Source: Methanospirillum purgamenti
GTDB taxonomy: Archaea > Halobacteriota > Methanomicrobia > Methanomicrobiales > Methanospirillaceae
Direction: 5' to 3' (one strand)
Assembly: GCF_018502485.1 (NCBI RefSeq)
Contig: NZ_CP075546.1
Length of the DNA: 64,000 bases
Shown here in pieces: positions 16,661-25,544 of this stretch. Position numbers and translations under genes: made by a program. A model generated the notes under the pieces. That model saw only the letters and a program-made list of their open reading frames with translations. It did not search any database and was not told the origin of the DNA. Within the stretch, counting starts at the first letter, position 1; each line of letters opens with the position of its first letter.

Positions 16661-17670
16661 ATAAAAAAATCCATAAAATTATGTATAGTCAGATGTGCAT
16701 CGATATTACTGGTCATTGTAATGCGCAATGTCACTGGTGCCCGAATCCAATTGAACGGAAAATGGATCTGCCTCGTGGATTTATGGAACCAGCCTTTTTT
16801 GAAAACGTTCTTGACAGACTTGAAGCCATTAAGGCTATATCACCAGAAAAAACCTATATAGCCTTGTTTAACTGGGGAGAGCCCGCTTTACACAAAAAAT
16901 TCCCTGAATTTACGAAAATTCTCACAAATCGAAATTATAATTGGACATTTAGCACTAATGCATCGGTTTTACCGGCATTAGATGGATGTAATTTTTCACG
17001 ATTACATTATGTCATTTTTTCAATGCCTGGATTCAGCCAGGAGTCATATGAACGGATTCATGGCTTTGATTTTAAAAAAGTTATGAATAATATTGATGAA
17101 TATCGGAAGGAGATTAAACGCCATTCGTCATTAACTGAAATCCGGATATCCTATCATGTGTATCAGTTTAATCTCGATGAATTACCTGAAGCCCAGCAAT
17201 GGGCCAAGCAGAATGGATTTTTCTTTAATCCCCATTTTGCTCAATTAGGGGTGTTTGATTGGGGCATTGATTTTCTGAAGGGTACATTATCACCTGATAT
17301 TTTAGCAAAAGCATCAGAAGAATTATTTTTATTTTATGTAAAACCACTTGCGGCAACCTGTCCTGAGAATTATGAATGTCCTCAGTTTTCAATTCTCACT
17401 CTTGACGAATTTGGTAATGTCCTTACCTGCTGTGGTGTCCCCCGGTCACATCCACAATATAAGTTGGGTTCAGTTTTTGAGATGTCACTTGATGATATTG
17501 AAAGTAAACGAAAACAACAAGAAGTTTGTATTGATTGCTTAAAGACAGGAGCGGCATACTGTGGACATAATGTTCAGTTTTTTAAACAGGCGTTTCCAAA
17601 GGAGAAATCGATTACGACAATAGTGAAGAAATTAAGAAAATCTCGTTTTGTAAAGAATATCTTTTCATGA
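16657..17670 (+). CDS. Radical SAM/SPASM protein (first of four)
   Basis: 337 residues from TTG 16657, which overlaps the preceding stop; ATG 16681 is the alternative start. The radical SAM cluster motif is HCNAQCHWC near residues 21-29. The C-terminal part has SPASM-like cysteines (LTCCGVPRS, CIDCLKTGAAYCGHN) that would bind auxiliary iron-sulfur clusters. Such enzymes modify peptides, proteins or small molecules by radical chemistry. It opens a run of nine further same-strand genes, with 12 bp to the next. Confidence 0.87.
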   Translation: MNKKIHKIMYSQMCIDITGHCNAQCHWCPNPIERKMDLPRGFMEPAFFENVLDRLEAIKAISPEKTYIALFNWGEPALHKKFPEFTKILTNRNYNWTFSTNASVLPALDGCNFSRLHYVIFSMPGFSQESYERIHGFDFKKVMNNIDEYRKEIKRHSSLTEIRISYHVYQFNLDELPEAQQWAKQNGFFFNPHFAQLGVFDWGIDFLKGTLSPDILAKASEELFLFYVKPLAATCPENYECPQFSILTLDEFGNVLTCCGVPRSHPQYKLGSVFEMSLDDIESKRKQQEVCIDCLKTGAAYCGHNVQFFKQAFPKEKSITTIVKKLRKSRFVKNIFS

Positions 17671-17682
17671 TTTGGTAATGAT

Positions 17683-19215
17683 ATGAGAAATATGCACTAT
17701 CGCGAATATGGTAAAACTGGAAAAAAGACATCTCTCCTTGGATTCGGGGGGATGAGATTCAGACCAGAAGATCTTACTGATAAGGCAGGTCTTAACCGGT
17801 GTGCTGAGGCGGTCAGATTTGCTTCAGAACTTGGGATTAATTATTTCGACACGGCTCCCGGTTATTGTAACGGCAAATCGGAAGAGATATTTGGTATTGC
17901 ATTCAAGGAGATGCCTCACCCGTTTTTTGTCTCCACGAAGAGTAGCATTGCTTCAGATAAAACAGCAGGTGATGTTCTTCAGAGGATCAGGAGTTCACTT
18001 CACGTCATGGGTGTTCCAAAGATCCATTTCTTCCATATGTGGTCAATTCTTGATCTGGATCAATACCAGAAGATAATGGCTCCGGGTGGACCGTATGAAG
18101 GAGCAGTACAAGCAAAAGAACTTGGTCTCATTGATCACATCTGTTTCTCAACTCACTGTCCCCCGGATGATATTATCAAAATTATTAAGGACGGGTTTTT
18201 TAATGGAGTGACCATTTCATTTAATGTCATTAATTACGGTTCCATGCTTGATGTCCTTGAAGCAGCAGGTGCTGCACAGATGGGTGTAGCAACCATGAAT
18301 TCTCTTGGGGGAGGCATTATTCCCCAAAATCCAGAATATTTCTCAGATATGGTACAGTCTTCAGATAATGATGTTATTGAAGCCGCCCTTCGGTTTAATG
18401 CCTCGTTTAAAGAAATTTCCGTTATTCTTTCCGGGATGACTAACAGAGAGGAAGTAGCACAAAATGCGCAGGCTTTTTCATCTGTAGTAAAAACGTATCA
18501 TCCATATGAAAGGGAAGTTACCGAACTCTCTTTTTCTTCTGAAAAATTGTGTTCCGGGTGTGGATACTGCAGAGAGTGTCCTGCAGGGATATCCATTCCG
18601 GAATATATGCAGGCATATAATTACCGGTTTTTCCCTAAATCAGACTTCATGGGGATGACTTTTGACTGGTTTGATGAAGAAAAGAAAATTGCAAATATTA
18701 TTTTTCAAAGATTACGAGTAAACAGTGGATTGATTCCCCTGAATTACAATAATCCCTGCATTGAATGTGGGCGCTGCGAGGATGTATGTACGCAGCATAT
18801 TCCAATAATAGAAAGAATTAATCATATCTATCATTATTCACAAAAAAATCATTATTGTCTGGAATCAATTCAACATCGCTTCGAAAAAATCTTCTTATTT
18901 CCAAATATGACAAAGATTGGGATTTATCCAGCCGGACCTTATACTGAATCTATCATTGGATTCTTAATAAAAAATTTCACCCAATTACCATTTCAAATAT
19001 TTATTTTCGATAAAAACCAATCTCTATGGGGTAAAAAGTTTTTTGATATCACCATAAATCCTCCTGATGATATCGTTTCAATGGGTATTGAGAAACTTGT
19101 TATTGCTCATATCCGGTATCAGAATGAAATGTACAATCAATTAAAAAAATTAAAGGAATATGGCATAATAATCGAACTGTTTCATAATTATGATGACATT
19201 AGTTGGTTTAATTAG
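17683..19215 (+). CDS. Aldo/keto reductase with ferredoxin and C-terminal Rossmann-like domain
   Basis: 510 residues with three parts. Residues 1-275 are an aldo/keto reductase barrel (GFGGMRFRPED, NYFDTAPGYCNGKSEE with the catalytic tyrosine, HFFHMW). Residues about 285-385 carry two cysteine sets (CSGCGYCRECPAG and CIECGRCEDVC) for iron-sulfur clusters. The last 100 residues (MTKIGIYPAGPYTESIIGFL onward) resemble a nucleotide-binding domain that also occurs at the N-termini of the two FkbM proteins in this cluster. The first two parts are a known fusion; the third is unusual. It probably passes electrons to or from a radical SAM product. An ATG at 17692 is also possible. Confidence 0.88.
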   Translation: MRNMHYREYGKTGKKTSLLGFGGMRFRPEDLTDKAGLNRCAEAVRFASELGINYFDTAPGYCNGKSEEIFGIAFKEMPHPFFVSTKSSIASDKTAGDVLQRIRSSLHVMGVPKIHFFHMWSILDLDQYQKIMAPGGPYEGAVQAKELGLIDHICFSTHCPPDDIIKIIKDGFFNGVTISFNVINYGSMLDVLEAAGAAQMGVATMNSLGGGIIPQNPEYFSDMVQSSDNDVIEAALRFNASFKEISVILSGMTNREEVAQNAQAFSSVVKTYHPYEREVTELSFSSEKLCSGCGYCRECPAGISIPEYMQAYNYRFFPKSDFMGMTFDWFDEEKKIANIIFQRLRVNSGLIPLNYNNPCIECGRCEDVCTQHIPIIERINHIYHYSQKNHYCLESIQHRFEKIFLFPNMTKIGIYPAGPYTESIIGFLIKNFTQLPFQIFIFDKNQSLWGKKFFDITINPPDDIVSMGIEKLVIAHIRYQNEMYNQLKKLKEYGIIIELFHNYDDISWFN

Positions 19216-19242
19216 ATATTACAAATAAATGGAGTGCAAGAT

Positions 19243-20343
19243 ATGAGTTTTTCTGTTCATATGAAAGGGTATGATGATCCGAGGACATTATTCCAGATAG
19301 AAAGATTATATGCGTACAAAAGAGGATTAAACTTTCCACCTGCATTAGTTGAAATTAGTCCAACATCTGTCTGTAACCATCGTTGCAGGTTTTGTTATTC
19401 AAACGAAAAAGTGTCTCCCAGTTTTTTAAAGAAAGATACAATGTTGGATTTGATGGATCAGTTAAAAGAGTACGGTGTGGATGCAGTCCTTTTTCAAGGA
19501 ACTGGTGAACCATTATTACATAAGGATTTACCCGAAATTATTCAGAAAGGTTCAGATAATTACCTTTTAATGAGTCTGACTACTAATGGCATTAAACTTA
19601 CTCCAGATATTCAGACAAAAATATTGCCTTATTTACATAGTCTTAAATTTTCAGTTATTGACTATGATCCCAAGAGGTACTCATTTTTACACGGATGTCC
19701 TGAAGATGATTGTAAAAAATTGGTTGAAAATATTTCCCATGCGATTGAATATCGTAAAAGGAATAATTTGACTCTTGCAATATATGCTTCTGTCTGCCTT
19801 TATAAAGACAATTGCGAAGATGCAGTAAATATTGGAAAATTTTTTAAGAATCTCGGGGTAGATTATATCATATTTTATGAAGCCTTCTATGTCTCTTCTT
19901 CCCCAGTGCAAGAAGACATGTATATGTCGTTATCATACTCTTCCTCGAAATTTGAGGAAATAAGTAATGAAATAAATCAATTACAGGATGATGATTTTCA
20001 CATCAAATGTAAGTTAAAAGTGCTTCAAAATCTTAATAATGGGATAGACCAGAATACATGGAAAAATGAACGATGTCATGGCATTAAATTTTACACTCTC
20101 ATTGGGTCTGATGGTGAAGTATACCCATGTTGGAGAGCATGGGGTCAAAAGCATTTAAGTTATGGTAATGTTTATTCCTCAAAATTCAAGGAAATCTGGG
20201 AGGGAGAAAATAGAAAAACCGTTGATAATTATATTAATCACACACCTCCTGAAGGTGATGAGTGTGTAGTTTGTATTCATGAGAGACAGAATGAAATCCT
20301 TGAAAAATTTAATGAGATGACTGACTGGAGACATTTTATATGA
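19243..20343 (+). CDS. Radical SAM/SPASM protein (second of four)
   Basis: 366 residues from ATG 19243, chosen because GGAG lies 8 bp before it; an upstream GTG at 19234 is the longer option. The cluster motif is SVCNHRCRFCYSN (about 44-56) and the SPASM region includes GSDGEVYPCWRAWG and CVVCIHERQNEI. The N-terminal RGLNFPPALVEISPTSVCNH is the usual lead-in for the family. It overlaps the following gene by 4 bp, which implies translational coupling. Confidence 0.88.
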   Translation: MSFSVHMKGYDDPRTLFQIERLYAYKRGLNFPPALVEISPTSVCNHRCRFCYSNEKVSPSFLKKDTMLDLMDQLKEYGVDAVLFQGTGEPLLHKDLPEIIQKGSDNYLLMSLTTNGIKLTPDIQTKILPYLHSLKFSVIDYDPKRYSFLHGCPEDDCKKLVENISHAIEYRKRNNLTLAIYASVCLYKDNCEDAVNIGKFFKNLGVDYIIFYEAFYVSSSPVQEDMYMSLSYSSSKFEEISNEINQLQDDDFHIKCKLKVLQNLNNGIDQNTWKNERCHGIKFYTLIGSDGEVYPCWRAWGQKHLSYGNVYSSKFKEIWEGENRKTVDNYINHTPPEGDECVVCIHERQNEILEKFNEMTDWRHFI

Positions 20344-20870
20344 GTACTTTGATTATCACTCAACTCCCTGGTGAAACAAAGTGTCCATGGCATTCTGAAA
20401 ATCAAGAAAAAGGAAAACAATACTTATGGGAGGATATATTTCCAAGTAATTTATGTCCGATAATGTATCACACGTTGTACCCATATTTTTTGGGAGCGTT
20501 ATTTGGTGCAAAATATTCGTATAATGATCAAGGAGATTGTCACGTTTGTTGTCCTGCAGAAAAAGGGGTTGATGTTCTGGTTAAAGTAAGACCAAATGAT
20601 GGTTTATTTGAGCCAGGAGTTCCGTCTGACTGGCGTGATGTCATTCATGCAGAAGTTATAAAGGTAAATGGGGTATGTGATTATGGGTATAAAATTGGCG
20701 ATCGGTTTGTGTTTCCAACCTGCATGATGAAAAAATTTCTCTGTCCTGCCGGATTCAACAATATATTCCCATTTTTAACCTTTGATATACCTTCGTGCAT
20801 CAATTTAAAGAAATTGAGATGTCCGGACTGGCTGGAGAATATTTACTACTCTATTGAAGAAGAATCATGA
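20340..20870 (+). CDS. TIGR04076-like cysteine-rich protein, two-unit form
   Basis: 176 residues, with no signal peptide or membrane segment. It reads as two related halves: LCPIMYHTLYPYFLGALFGA with a CHVCCPAEKG, then VNGVCDYGYKIGDRFVF followed by FLCPAGFNNIFPFL and LRCPDWLENIYYSI. Both halves resemble the small TIGR04076 family, which usually has one unit and often lies beside radical SAM or aldo/keto reductase-ferredoxin genes. The cysteines probably bind metal or an iron-sulfur cluster. Its role is not known. The start overlaps the stop of the preceding gene. Confidence 0.7.
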   Translation: MSTLIITQLPGETKCPWHSENQEKGKQYLWEDIFPSNLCPIMYHTLYPYFLGALFGAKYSYNDQGDCHVCCPAEKGVDVLVKVRPNDGLFEPGVPSDWRDVIHAEVIKVNGVCDYGYKIGDRFVFPTCMMKKFLCPAGFNNIFPFLTFDIPSCINLKKLRCPDWLENIYYSIEEES

Positions 20871-20991
20871 ATTATCAAATGAATTTACCTTTTTATGGTT
20901 CTGTTTTATGATTATTTTATATGATTATAAATGGATAATTTATTGATTCAGGATATAATCTCTCTAATCCTGCTCATTTTTGTGGATATCT
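20871..20991. promoter_or_regulatory. Internal gap and possible promoter in the radical SAM cluster
   Basis: 121 bp, strongly AT-rich, with TTTTATATGATTATAAATGG at about 20913-20932 offering a TATA box. It is the widest gap in the cluster before the second glycosyltransferase, and may start a second transcript for the FkbM gene and those after it. Confidence 0.4.
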
Positions 20992-22068
20992 ATGTATTGG
21001 AAAATCGTTGAAGAAACCCTGAAACAATATCGTCATCTATCAGATTTTTCAAAATCTTCGAAAATTGCCTTGTTTGGAGCCGGGCCCTATGGCTCTATTG
21101 GAGCAGAATACCTGAAAAATCAAGGATATCATATAAAAATTTTCAGTGATAATAATCCAGATAAACAGGGGATAGTTATTGATGGAATACCTGTTGTTCC
21201 TCCTGATTCTATTCATGAATATGATATTGATATTACCCTTATTACCGCCCATCACGCCATTAAACCTATACAAGAACAATTGCATCGGTTAAAAATTCCA
21301 AACACTTCATATGACTCGTTTTTTATATCGAAGAATATGAATCGATTAGAAAAAATATATCACAATTATCTTAAAGATGACCGATCAAGGGAGGTGTATT
21401 CAAATATAATTCTATCTTTACTGACTGGATCAAGAGAGTTCTGCATTAATGTAATAGAAAAAGATCAATATTTTGCCCTCCCTCAATTTCGTTCTATTGA
21501 AAATGCCGTTTTTATTGACGCTGGAGCCTATGTAGGAGATACTATCGAACAATTTTTCTGGATTAACTCAGGGGTTTTCTCTCATATATACGCTTTTGAA
21601 CCTGGTGAGTTGCAGTATCGGGCAATGGAGAGACGAATTCAGCGGTTAAAATCTGAATGGGCTGTCGAGGAAGGGAAAATCACTCTTGTTAAAGGAGGTC
21701 TTGGTAAAGAAACTGGGCATTTGGAATATTCATCAAATAATTATCAGTTGCAATCATCTTCATTTGTTGAAAAAGACGCCAAAAATGCTATCTCATGCCC
21801 AATTTATTCACTCGATCAGTTTTTGGAAGGAAGACCCATCACATTTATTAAGAGTGATATCGAAGGAATGGAGAAAGAAATGTTAGTCGGAGCGAGTGAA
21901 AGTATTAAAAAGTATAAGCCAAGGATGGCACTAAGTATTTACCACAGGCCTGAAGATCTTTTTCAGATTGCTGAGTATGTGCATGAATTAGTGTCTGATT
22001 ATAAAATGGCAGTTCGTCACCATTCTCCATCAGTTTATGAAACGGTTCTTTATTGTTGGGTTGAATAA
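20992..22068 (+). CDS. FkbM-family methyltransferase with N-terminal Rossmann-like domain
   Basis: 358 residues from ATG 20992 (a TTG lies 12 bp upstream). Residues about 20-110 form a nucleotide-binding-like domain (KIALFGAGPYGSIGAEYL, DNNPDKQGIVIDGIPVV). The second half is an FkbM-type SAM-dependent methyltransferase: VFIDAGAYVGDTIEQFF for the SAM site, AFEPGELQYRAME, then FIKSDIEGMEKEMLVGA. FkbM enzymes methylate hydroxyls of sugars or polyketides. The same two-domain form occurs at 24363. Both probably decorate the same product. Confidence 0.85.
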   Translation: MYWKIVEETLKQYRHLSDFSKSSKIALFGAGPYGSIGAEYLKNQGYHIKIFSDNNPDKQGIVIDGIPVVPPDSIHEYDIDITLITAHHAIKPIQEQLHRLKIPNTSYDSFFISKNMNRLEKIYHNYLKDDRSREVYSNIILSLLTGSREFCINVIEKDQYFALPQFRSIENAVFIDAGAYVGDTIEQFFWINSGVFSHIYAFEPGELQYRAMERRIQRLKSEWAVEEGKITLVKGGLGKETGHLEYSSNNYQLQSSSFVEKDAKNAISCPIYSLDQFLEGRPITFIKSDIEGMEKEMLVGASESIKKYKPRMALSIYHRPEDLFQIAEYVHELVSDYKMAVRHHSPSVYETVLYCWVE

Positions 22069-22077
22069 GGATTGGCT

Positions 22078-23103
22078 ATGAAAGCTAAAATTAAACCAAG
22101 AATAAACCTGGAGGGTCGCACAAAACTGGAAACAGTTATCCCCTTATCCATTCCCTTTGTTCTCTTTGTTGATCCCTCAAGTGTATGCAATTTTCAATGT
22201 ATCTTCTGCCCGACCGGGGATAGAAGCCTTATCCGTGAAACCGGAAGAAGTCAGGAATTGATGGATATCTTCCTCTATCATAAAATAATCAATGATTTGC
22301 AGGAGTTTGACAAACCGTTGAAAGTTCTTCGGTTGTATAAGGATGGCGAACCTCTCTTAAACCCCCATTTTGTTGATATGGTTCGTTTAGCGAAAGCGAA
22401 GAATGTAGCAGAATCGATTGATACAACCACAAATGGGAGTCTTCTTACACCGGATCTCTCTCTTCGTATCATTGATGCTGGTCTCGATCGTATCAATATC
22501 TCCGTTGACGGGCTTTCAGACGAACAGTTTCTCACCTTTACGCGAACAAAAGTGGATTTTAAGTCCTATGTGGACAATATTCGGTTTTTTTATGAGAATA
22601 AAAAAGAGTGTGAGGTCTGTGTAAAAATTCCTGGAGATAACCTTTCTGAAGAAGATAAACTGCAATTTTTCGAGATATTTGGTGATATATCTGATAGAAT
22701 CTCTATTGAACATACTGCACCATGCTGGCCGGAGTTTGATGTTGAGGAACGGACAGGAATTACTATCACTCAGGGAATATATGGGACTAACCCAACTGAT
22801 GTGAATGTCTGCCCGTATATCTTCTATTCTATCTCGGTAAATTCTGATGGGACGGTTAGTTTATGTTTTCTTGACTGGGCAAGGAAATTAGTAATCGGTG
22901 ATGTAAATACGCAAAGTTTAAAAGAAATATGGGACGGTATTGAATTATTTCGTTACCAGATTGCACATCTTTCTGGCAGGAGAAAGATGAATCCGGTTTG
23001 TGAGAAATGTGGTCAACTAACTCATTGTATGCCTGATAATATCGATCCCTATGCTCCTGAACTCTTGAAAAAAATGAAAGAACTTCACTCCCTCCATGAT
23101 TAA
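22078..23103 (+). CDS. Radical SAM/SPASM protein (third of four)
   Basis: 341 residues from ATG 22078, with AAGGA 6 bp upstream; TTG 22072 is the alternative. The cluster motif SSVCNFQCIFCPTGD is at about 36-50, and the SPASM region has SDGTVSLCFLDWAR, IGDVNTQSLKEIW and CEKCGQLTHC. It is close in layout to the fourth radical SAM protein at 25495, suggesting a duplicated pair. It overlaps the following glycosyltransferase by 8 bp. Confidence 0.88.
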   Translation: MKAKIKPRINLEGRTKLETVIPLSIPFVLFVDPSSVCNFQCIFCPTGDRSLIRETGRSQELMDIFLYHKIINDLQEFDKPLKVLRLYKDGEPLLNPHFVDMVRLAKAKNVAESIDTTTNGSLLTPDLSLRIIDAGLDRINISVDGLSDEQFLTFTRTKVDFKSYVDNIRFFYENKKECEVCVKIPGDNLSEEDKLQFFEIFGDISDRISIEHTAPCWPEFDVEERTGITITQGIYGTNPTDVNVCPYIFYSISVNSDGTVSLCFLDWARKLVIGDVNTQSLKEIWDGIELFRYQIAHLSGRRKMNPVCEKCGQLTHCMPDNIDPYAPELLKKMKELHSLHD

Positions 23104-24391
23104 GGTTTTACATATTACCCCCCATCTCGGAGGAGGGGTCGGCAGGGTTCTTTCCAAAGTTGCCGTTCATAGGAAGCGAACCGGTTCAGTCGTGGAAGAC
23201 ACTATCGTATGCCTGGAACCACCGGAGAAAGGGGCTGCACTAGCATCAATGAGAGAGGCAGGAATACATGTGGAGATACAACCGGATGATGCAATCCTTG
23301 ATTCTCTCATAGATAATGCCGATGTTATCCAGATAGAATGGTGGCACCATCCCCTTGTAGCGCGTTTTATCAGTTGCTATAAGCCTTTCATGGGCCGACT
23401 TATTATCTGGGCACATGTATCAGGGATTTCGTATCCCGTTATTCCCATAGGTTTTTTGAATTTTCCTGATCTTTTTCTTTTTACTACTGAAATCAGTTCA
23501 AAAATCTATATTCCTGATGGAAGGGGAAATTCGGGTGTGGTCTATAGTTCAGGAGGGTTTGATGATATCCCATTCTCAAAACGCGATTTTTCACACGGTA
23601 CTTTAAAGTGTGGTTATACTGGCACTCTGAGTCCATCCAAACTTCATCCTGATATTCTCTCTTTTCTCCATGCGGTACAAATTCCTGACTTTTGTGTCGA
23701 TTTCTATGGGGATCATCCCACTCATCCGTTCTCATCTCTTGCAAGACTAAAGGGAAATGAGGACCTTGTAAGAATCCATGGATATGTCCCTGATATCAGG
23801 AAAGTCATGGAAGAACTGGATATTTTGATATATCTATTAAATCCTCTCCATTATGGATCGACAGAAAATGGCCTTCTAGAAGCAATGGCTTCAGGGGTTA
23901 TCCCGATAGTGCTAAACAATCCTGTGGAATCAGGGATTGTTAAGGATGGAGAGACCGGATTTGTCATTGATTCTCCGGCATCATTTGCCCAGGCATTGCG
24001 GTCGTTGTGTGAAAATCTCGAATTGAGAAGAAGAATGAGTACGGCTGCATCAGATGATATCAGATCACGGTTCTCTTTGGAAAAGACTGTTCATGATCTT
24101 GATCTCGAATATTCTTGTATCTGTTCTTCTCCTAAACATTTGATAGATGGCTCTGGAATTTTTGGGAATACTCCATTTGAATGGTTTTCTTCATGTCTTG
24201 GTGAATGTAAGACATTCTTTCAGCATGAAAATAGTGAGACTCATCGATTTGAACGGTTATCTGTTCCCATCCTGTATGAAAAGTCAAAGGCATCTGTTTT
24301 TCAGTATCAGTCCTATTTTCCGGATGATCCTGAACTTCTCTATTGGAAGGAGGTGTTGACTCATGATCTCGCGTCATTATCCCTTACCTGA
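23096..24391 (+). CDS. Glycosyltransferase family 4-like
   Basis: 431 residues. The N-terminal VLHITPHLGGGVGRVL is the acceptor-side glycine loop of GT-B enzymes; CGYTGTLSPSKLHPDIL and YGSTENGLLEAMASGVIPIV carry the donor-side E-x7-E motif. An extra C-terminal stretch of about 80 residues has no assignment. It transfers a sugar from a nucleotide donor, in the cytoplasm or at the membrane face. It overlaps the genes on both sides, so it is firmly part of the radical SAM cluster and ties that cluster to glycan work. Confidence 0.87.
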   Translation: MIKVLHITPHLGGGVGRVLSKVAVHRKRTGSVVEDTIVCLEPPEKGAALASMREAGIHVEIQPDDAILDSLIDNADVIQIEWWHHPLVARFISCYKPFMGRLIIWAHVSGISYPVIPIGFLNFPDLFLFTTEISSKIYIPDGRGNSGVVYSSGGFDDIPFSKRDFSHGTLKCGYTGTLSPSKLHPDILSFLHAVQIPDFCVDFYGDHPTHPFSSLARLKGNEDLVRIHGYVPDIRKVMEELDILIYLLNPLHYGSTENGLLEAMASGVIPIVLNNPVESGIVKDGETGFVIDSPASFAQALRSLCENLELRRRMSTAASDDIRSRFSLEKTVHDLDLEYSCICSSPKHLIDGSGIFGNTPFEWFSSCLGECKTFFQHENSETHRFERLSVPILYEKSKASVFQYQSYFPDDPELLYWKEVLTHDLASLSLT

Positions 24392-25544
24392 TCTGGATCA
24401 GGCGCAACGCCTGCTTGAACAGATTTTTTCAGGAGTTCCGGCTTTTCCACCAGAGGATCATGATACAGAGGTCATCTTATATGGTGCTGGAAATCTAGGC
24501 AGAATGGCATGCGAGTTTCTCGATTATGTGGGAGTAAACATACTGCATGCCTATGACCAGGCAGCAAAGGATGGAGATACTCTTGGTGGTTCCGTTCCTG
24601 TTTATCAGCCGTCTGAACCTGGCGTGCACGGGAACCATCTCATTCTGGTCACTACGTTAAGTGTCCCTTATACTGAAATTGAAAGATTTCTTATTTCCTT
24701 AGGCTGGAAGAGAATTTTGCCGTTCTATGATTATGCTCTTCAGTATTCAGATATTCATCCCCTTAATAATGGATGGTTTTCCGGACCTCTTTCTCATGAA
24801 GATCGGGAGATGATTCAAGACTCATTGTTATTGTTTACCGATTATCAGTCTTATGCTGCGTATCTACAGTTTCTTGCTTGGCGTGTTCTTCGTGAGGACT
24901 GGATTTTTGATGATGTATCTGTGACAAAAGCTGATCGGTTCTTTATAGAGCCGATCTGTAATGTGCTGACAGATAATGAAATTTTTCTTGATGTTGGTTC
25001 CTACCATGGAGATGTTTTTTTCCGATTCTTGGAATTATCAAAAGGAAAATTTCTCTCTGCCGTTTTAATTGAACCTGATCGCACCAATATTACCACATTA
25101 CGTAAAAAAGTATCATCTTTACCTGATGCGATGAGAAAAAAAATTACCATTATTCATAAGTGTGTTGGAACTAGTTCAGGGTCAGTAAAATTTGGTCATT
25201 CGTTTGGGTATGCATCAAGAATATGGGATATTTCAAATGAATGTGCAGAAGTTGTCACAATTGATGGGTTGTTTATCCCTTTTTCTTTTATGAAGATGCA
25301 TATTGAAGGAGGAGAGATGGACGCCCTTTCCCGGGGAAAGGATTTATTGGTCTCCTCAAGACCGATAATAGCGATAACTATATATCATAATCGTGATGGC
25401 TTATGGAAATTGATGCATTTTTTAAAGGATTTATTGGAGGAATATCTGTTTTTTGTCCGGATGCATTCCTGGTGTGGAACTGGGATAATTATTTATGGAA
25501 TACCGAAAGAAATTAGAAGGGATTTTATTGACTTCAATTATTAA
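24363..25544 (+). CDS. FkbM-family methyltransferase with N-terminal Rossmann-like domain (second)
   Basis: 393 residues. Residues about 35-115 are the nucleotide-binding-like domain (EVILYGAGNLGRMACEFL, YDQAAKDGDTLGGSVPVYQP). The methyltransferase half has IFLDVGSYHGDVFFRFLE, AVLIEPDRTNITTL and FMKMHIEGGEMDALSRG. It overlaps the previous gene by 29 bp and the next by 50 bp. Those long overlaps suggest that one or both neighbouring starts lie further in, but the cluster is clearly compact. Confidence 0.84.
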   Translation: MISRHYPLPDLDQAQRLLEQIFSGVPAFPPEDHDTEVILYGAGNLGRMACEFLDYVGVNILHAYDQAAKDGDTLGGSVPVYQPSEPGVHGNHLILVTTLSVPYTEIERFLISLGWKRILPFYDYALQYSDIHPLNNGWFSGPLSHEDREMIQDSLLLFTDYQSYAAYLQFLAWRVLREDWIFDDVSVTKADRFFIEPICNVLTDNEIFLDVGSYHGDVFFRFLELSKGKFLSAVLIEPDRTNITTLRKKVSSLPDAMRKKITIIHKCVGTSSGSVKFGHSFGYASRIWDISNECAEVVTIDGLFIPFSFMKMHIEGGEMDALSRGKDLLVSSRPIIAITIYHNRDGLWKLMHFLKDLLEEYLFFVRMHSWCGTGIIIYGIPKEIRRDFIDFNY

